From positions 1-44,808 of the forward strand of contig NZ_LFJJ01000020.1 in assembly GCF_001189365.1 (NCBI RefSeq): a stretch of 44,808 nucleotides of DNA, written 5' to 3'. Below, in pieces: positions 44,692 through 44,808 of the stretch (position 1 is its first letter; the number at the start of each line of letters is the position of its first letter). The stretch comes from Candidatus Burkholderia verschuerenii. Its GTDB lineage: Bacteria; Pseudomonadota; Gammaproteobacteria; Burkholderiales; Burkholderiaceae. The position numbers and the translations under genes are program-made. Below the pieces are notes generated by a model that was not told where the DNA came from, did no database searches, and saw only the letters and a program-made list of their open reading frames with translations.

Positions 44692-44808
44692 GTGCGCCCA
44701 GCATGGGCGCACTCTTGCGGGTGCAAGTCGCGCGGCAAGTTGACCACAGCGAGCGAAGTGAAGCGCAACTGCGGAAGGGCGACCGACCGTGGGGAGGAAG
44801 CGTGGAGC
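44692..44808 (+). mobile_element. Group II intron, class C type, 5' part (cut by window edge)
   Basis: The sequence starts GTGCGCCCAGCATGGGCGCA, a perfect GCGCCC/GGGCGC hairpin, continues GCGGGTGCAAGTCGC, and later has GAAGTGAAGCGCAA and GGAGGAAGCGTGG. This is the class C 5'-end order, near the O. iheyensis intron start as I recall it. It follows the T-run of a terminator exactly. It differs clearly from the intron at 1-123, so the two are separate intron types. About 117 nt is visible; any reverse transcriptase gene lies beyond. Confidence 0.75.

Noticed and set aside
44538-44768. A 76-codon frame on the minus strand upstream of ada
   Set aside because: It runs through a terminator and into intron RNA sequence; no coding character.

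Overview
The window looks like a chromosomal stretch of a Burkholderia sensu lato bacterium (Paraburkholderia/Caballeronia/Burkholderia type). The evidence is the high-GC codon use, a complete gspDEFCGHIJKLMN type II secretion operon, a short GspC, the hup-mnmC neighbourhood, an E. coli-type GshA, a YbdK ligase and a DUF3717 protein. The genus call is inference from remembered protein families; no search was run. No tRNA, rRNA, CRISPR array, insertion sequence or prophage was recognised.

Layout. Positions 1-123 (minus strand) and 44692-44808 (plus strand) are the 5' ends of two different group II introns of class C type. Each starts immediately after a rho-independent terminator, and the window edge cuts both. 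From 158 to 7956 lies a branched-chain amino-acid ABC transporter locus on the minus strand: livG, livF, a binding-protein gene, livH and livM, followed by two more binding-protein genes. A small membrane protein and a NodT-type outer-membrane lipoprotein follow at 8092-10129 on the plus strand. From 21634 down to 10143 is the T2SS operon on the minus strand, with a small IagB-type lytic transglycosylase diverging from it. From 22827 to 26656 are a broken COG0523 (zinc-chaperone type) GTPase gene, hup, and a broken mnmC. From 27484 to 33336 are a CPA2 antiporter, YbdK, a MarR regulator with a cysteine cluster, a class I glutamine amidotransferase and an Old Yellow Enzyme. From 33595 to 38012 are a SET-domain protein, a two-component system, DUF3717, an Lrp/AsnC regulator and a CYTH protein. 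From 38105 to 44399 are a shortened LysR regulator with a divergent broken GMC oxidoreductase, two small proteins, gshA and ada.

The main theme is uneven decay. Two of the three liv-type binding-protein genes, livM, mnmC, the COG0523 gene and the GMC oxidoreductase gene carry nonsense codons or frameshifts. The Old Yellow Enzyme gene has ATA where ATG is expected, and the LysR gene appears to have lost an internal segment. The twelve T2SS genes, gshA, ada, hup and the two-component system look intact. Some single-base indels could be sequencing errors. The two nonsense codons, the 7-bp tandem duplication, the lost catalytic motifs and the internal deletions are harder to explain that way. Together with the group II introns this suggests recent relaxed selection, as in host-restricted Burkholderia-type symbionts (inference).

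Non-coding signals worth reading are a promoter-proximal pair of competing hairpins with a T-run upstream of mnmC, two long intergenic regions carrying perfect DnaA boxes, a near-ideal LysR operator, and a perfect 11-bp hairpin between a binding-protein gene and livH.
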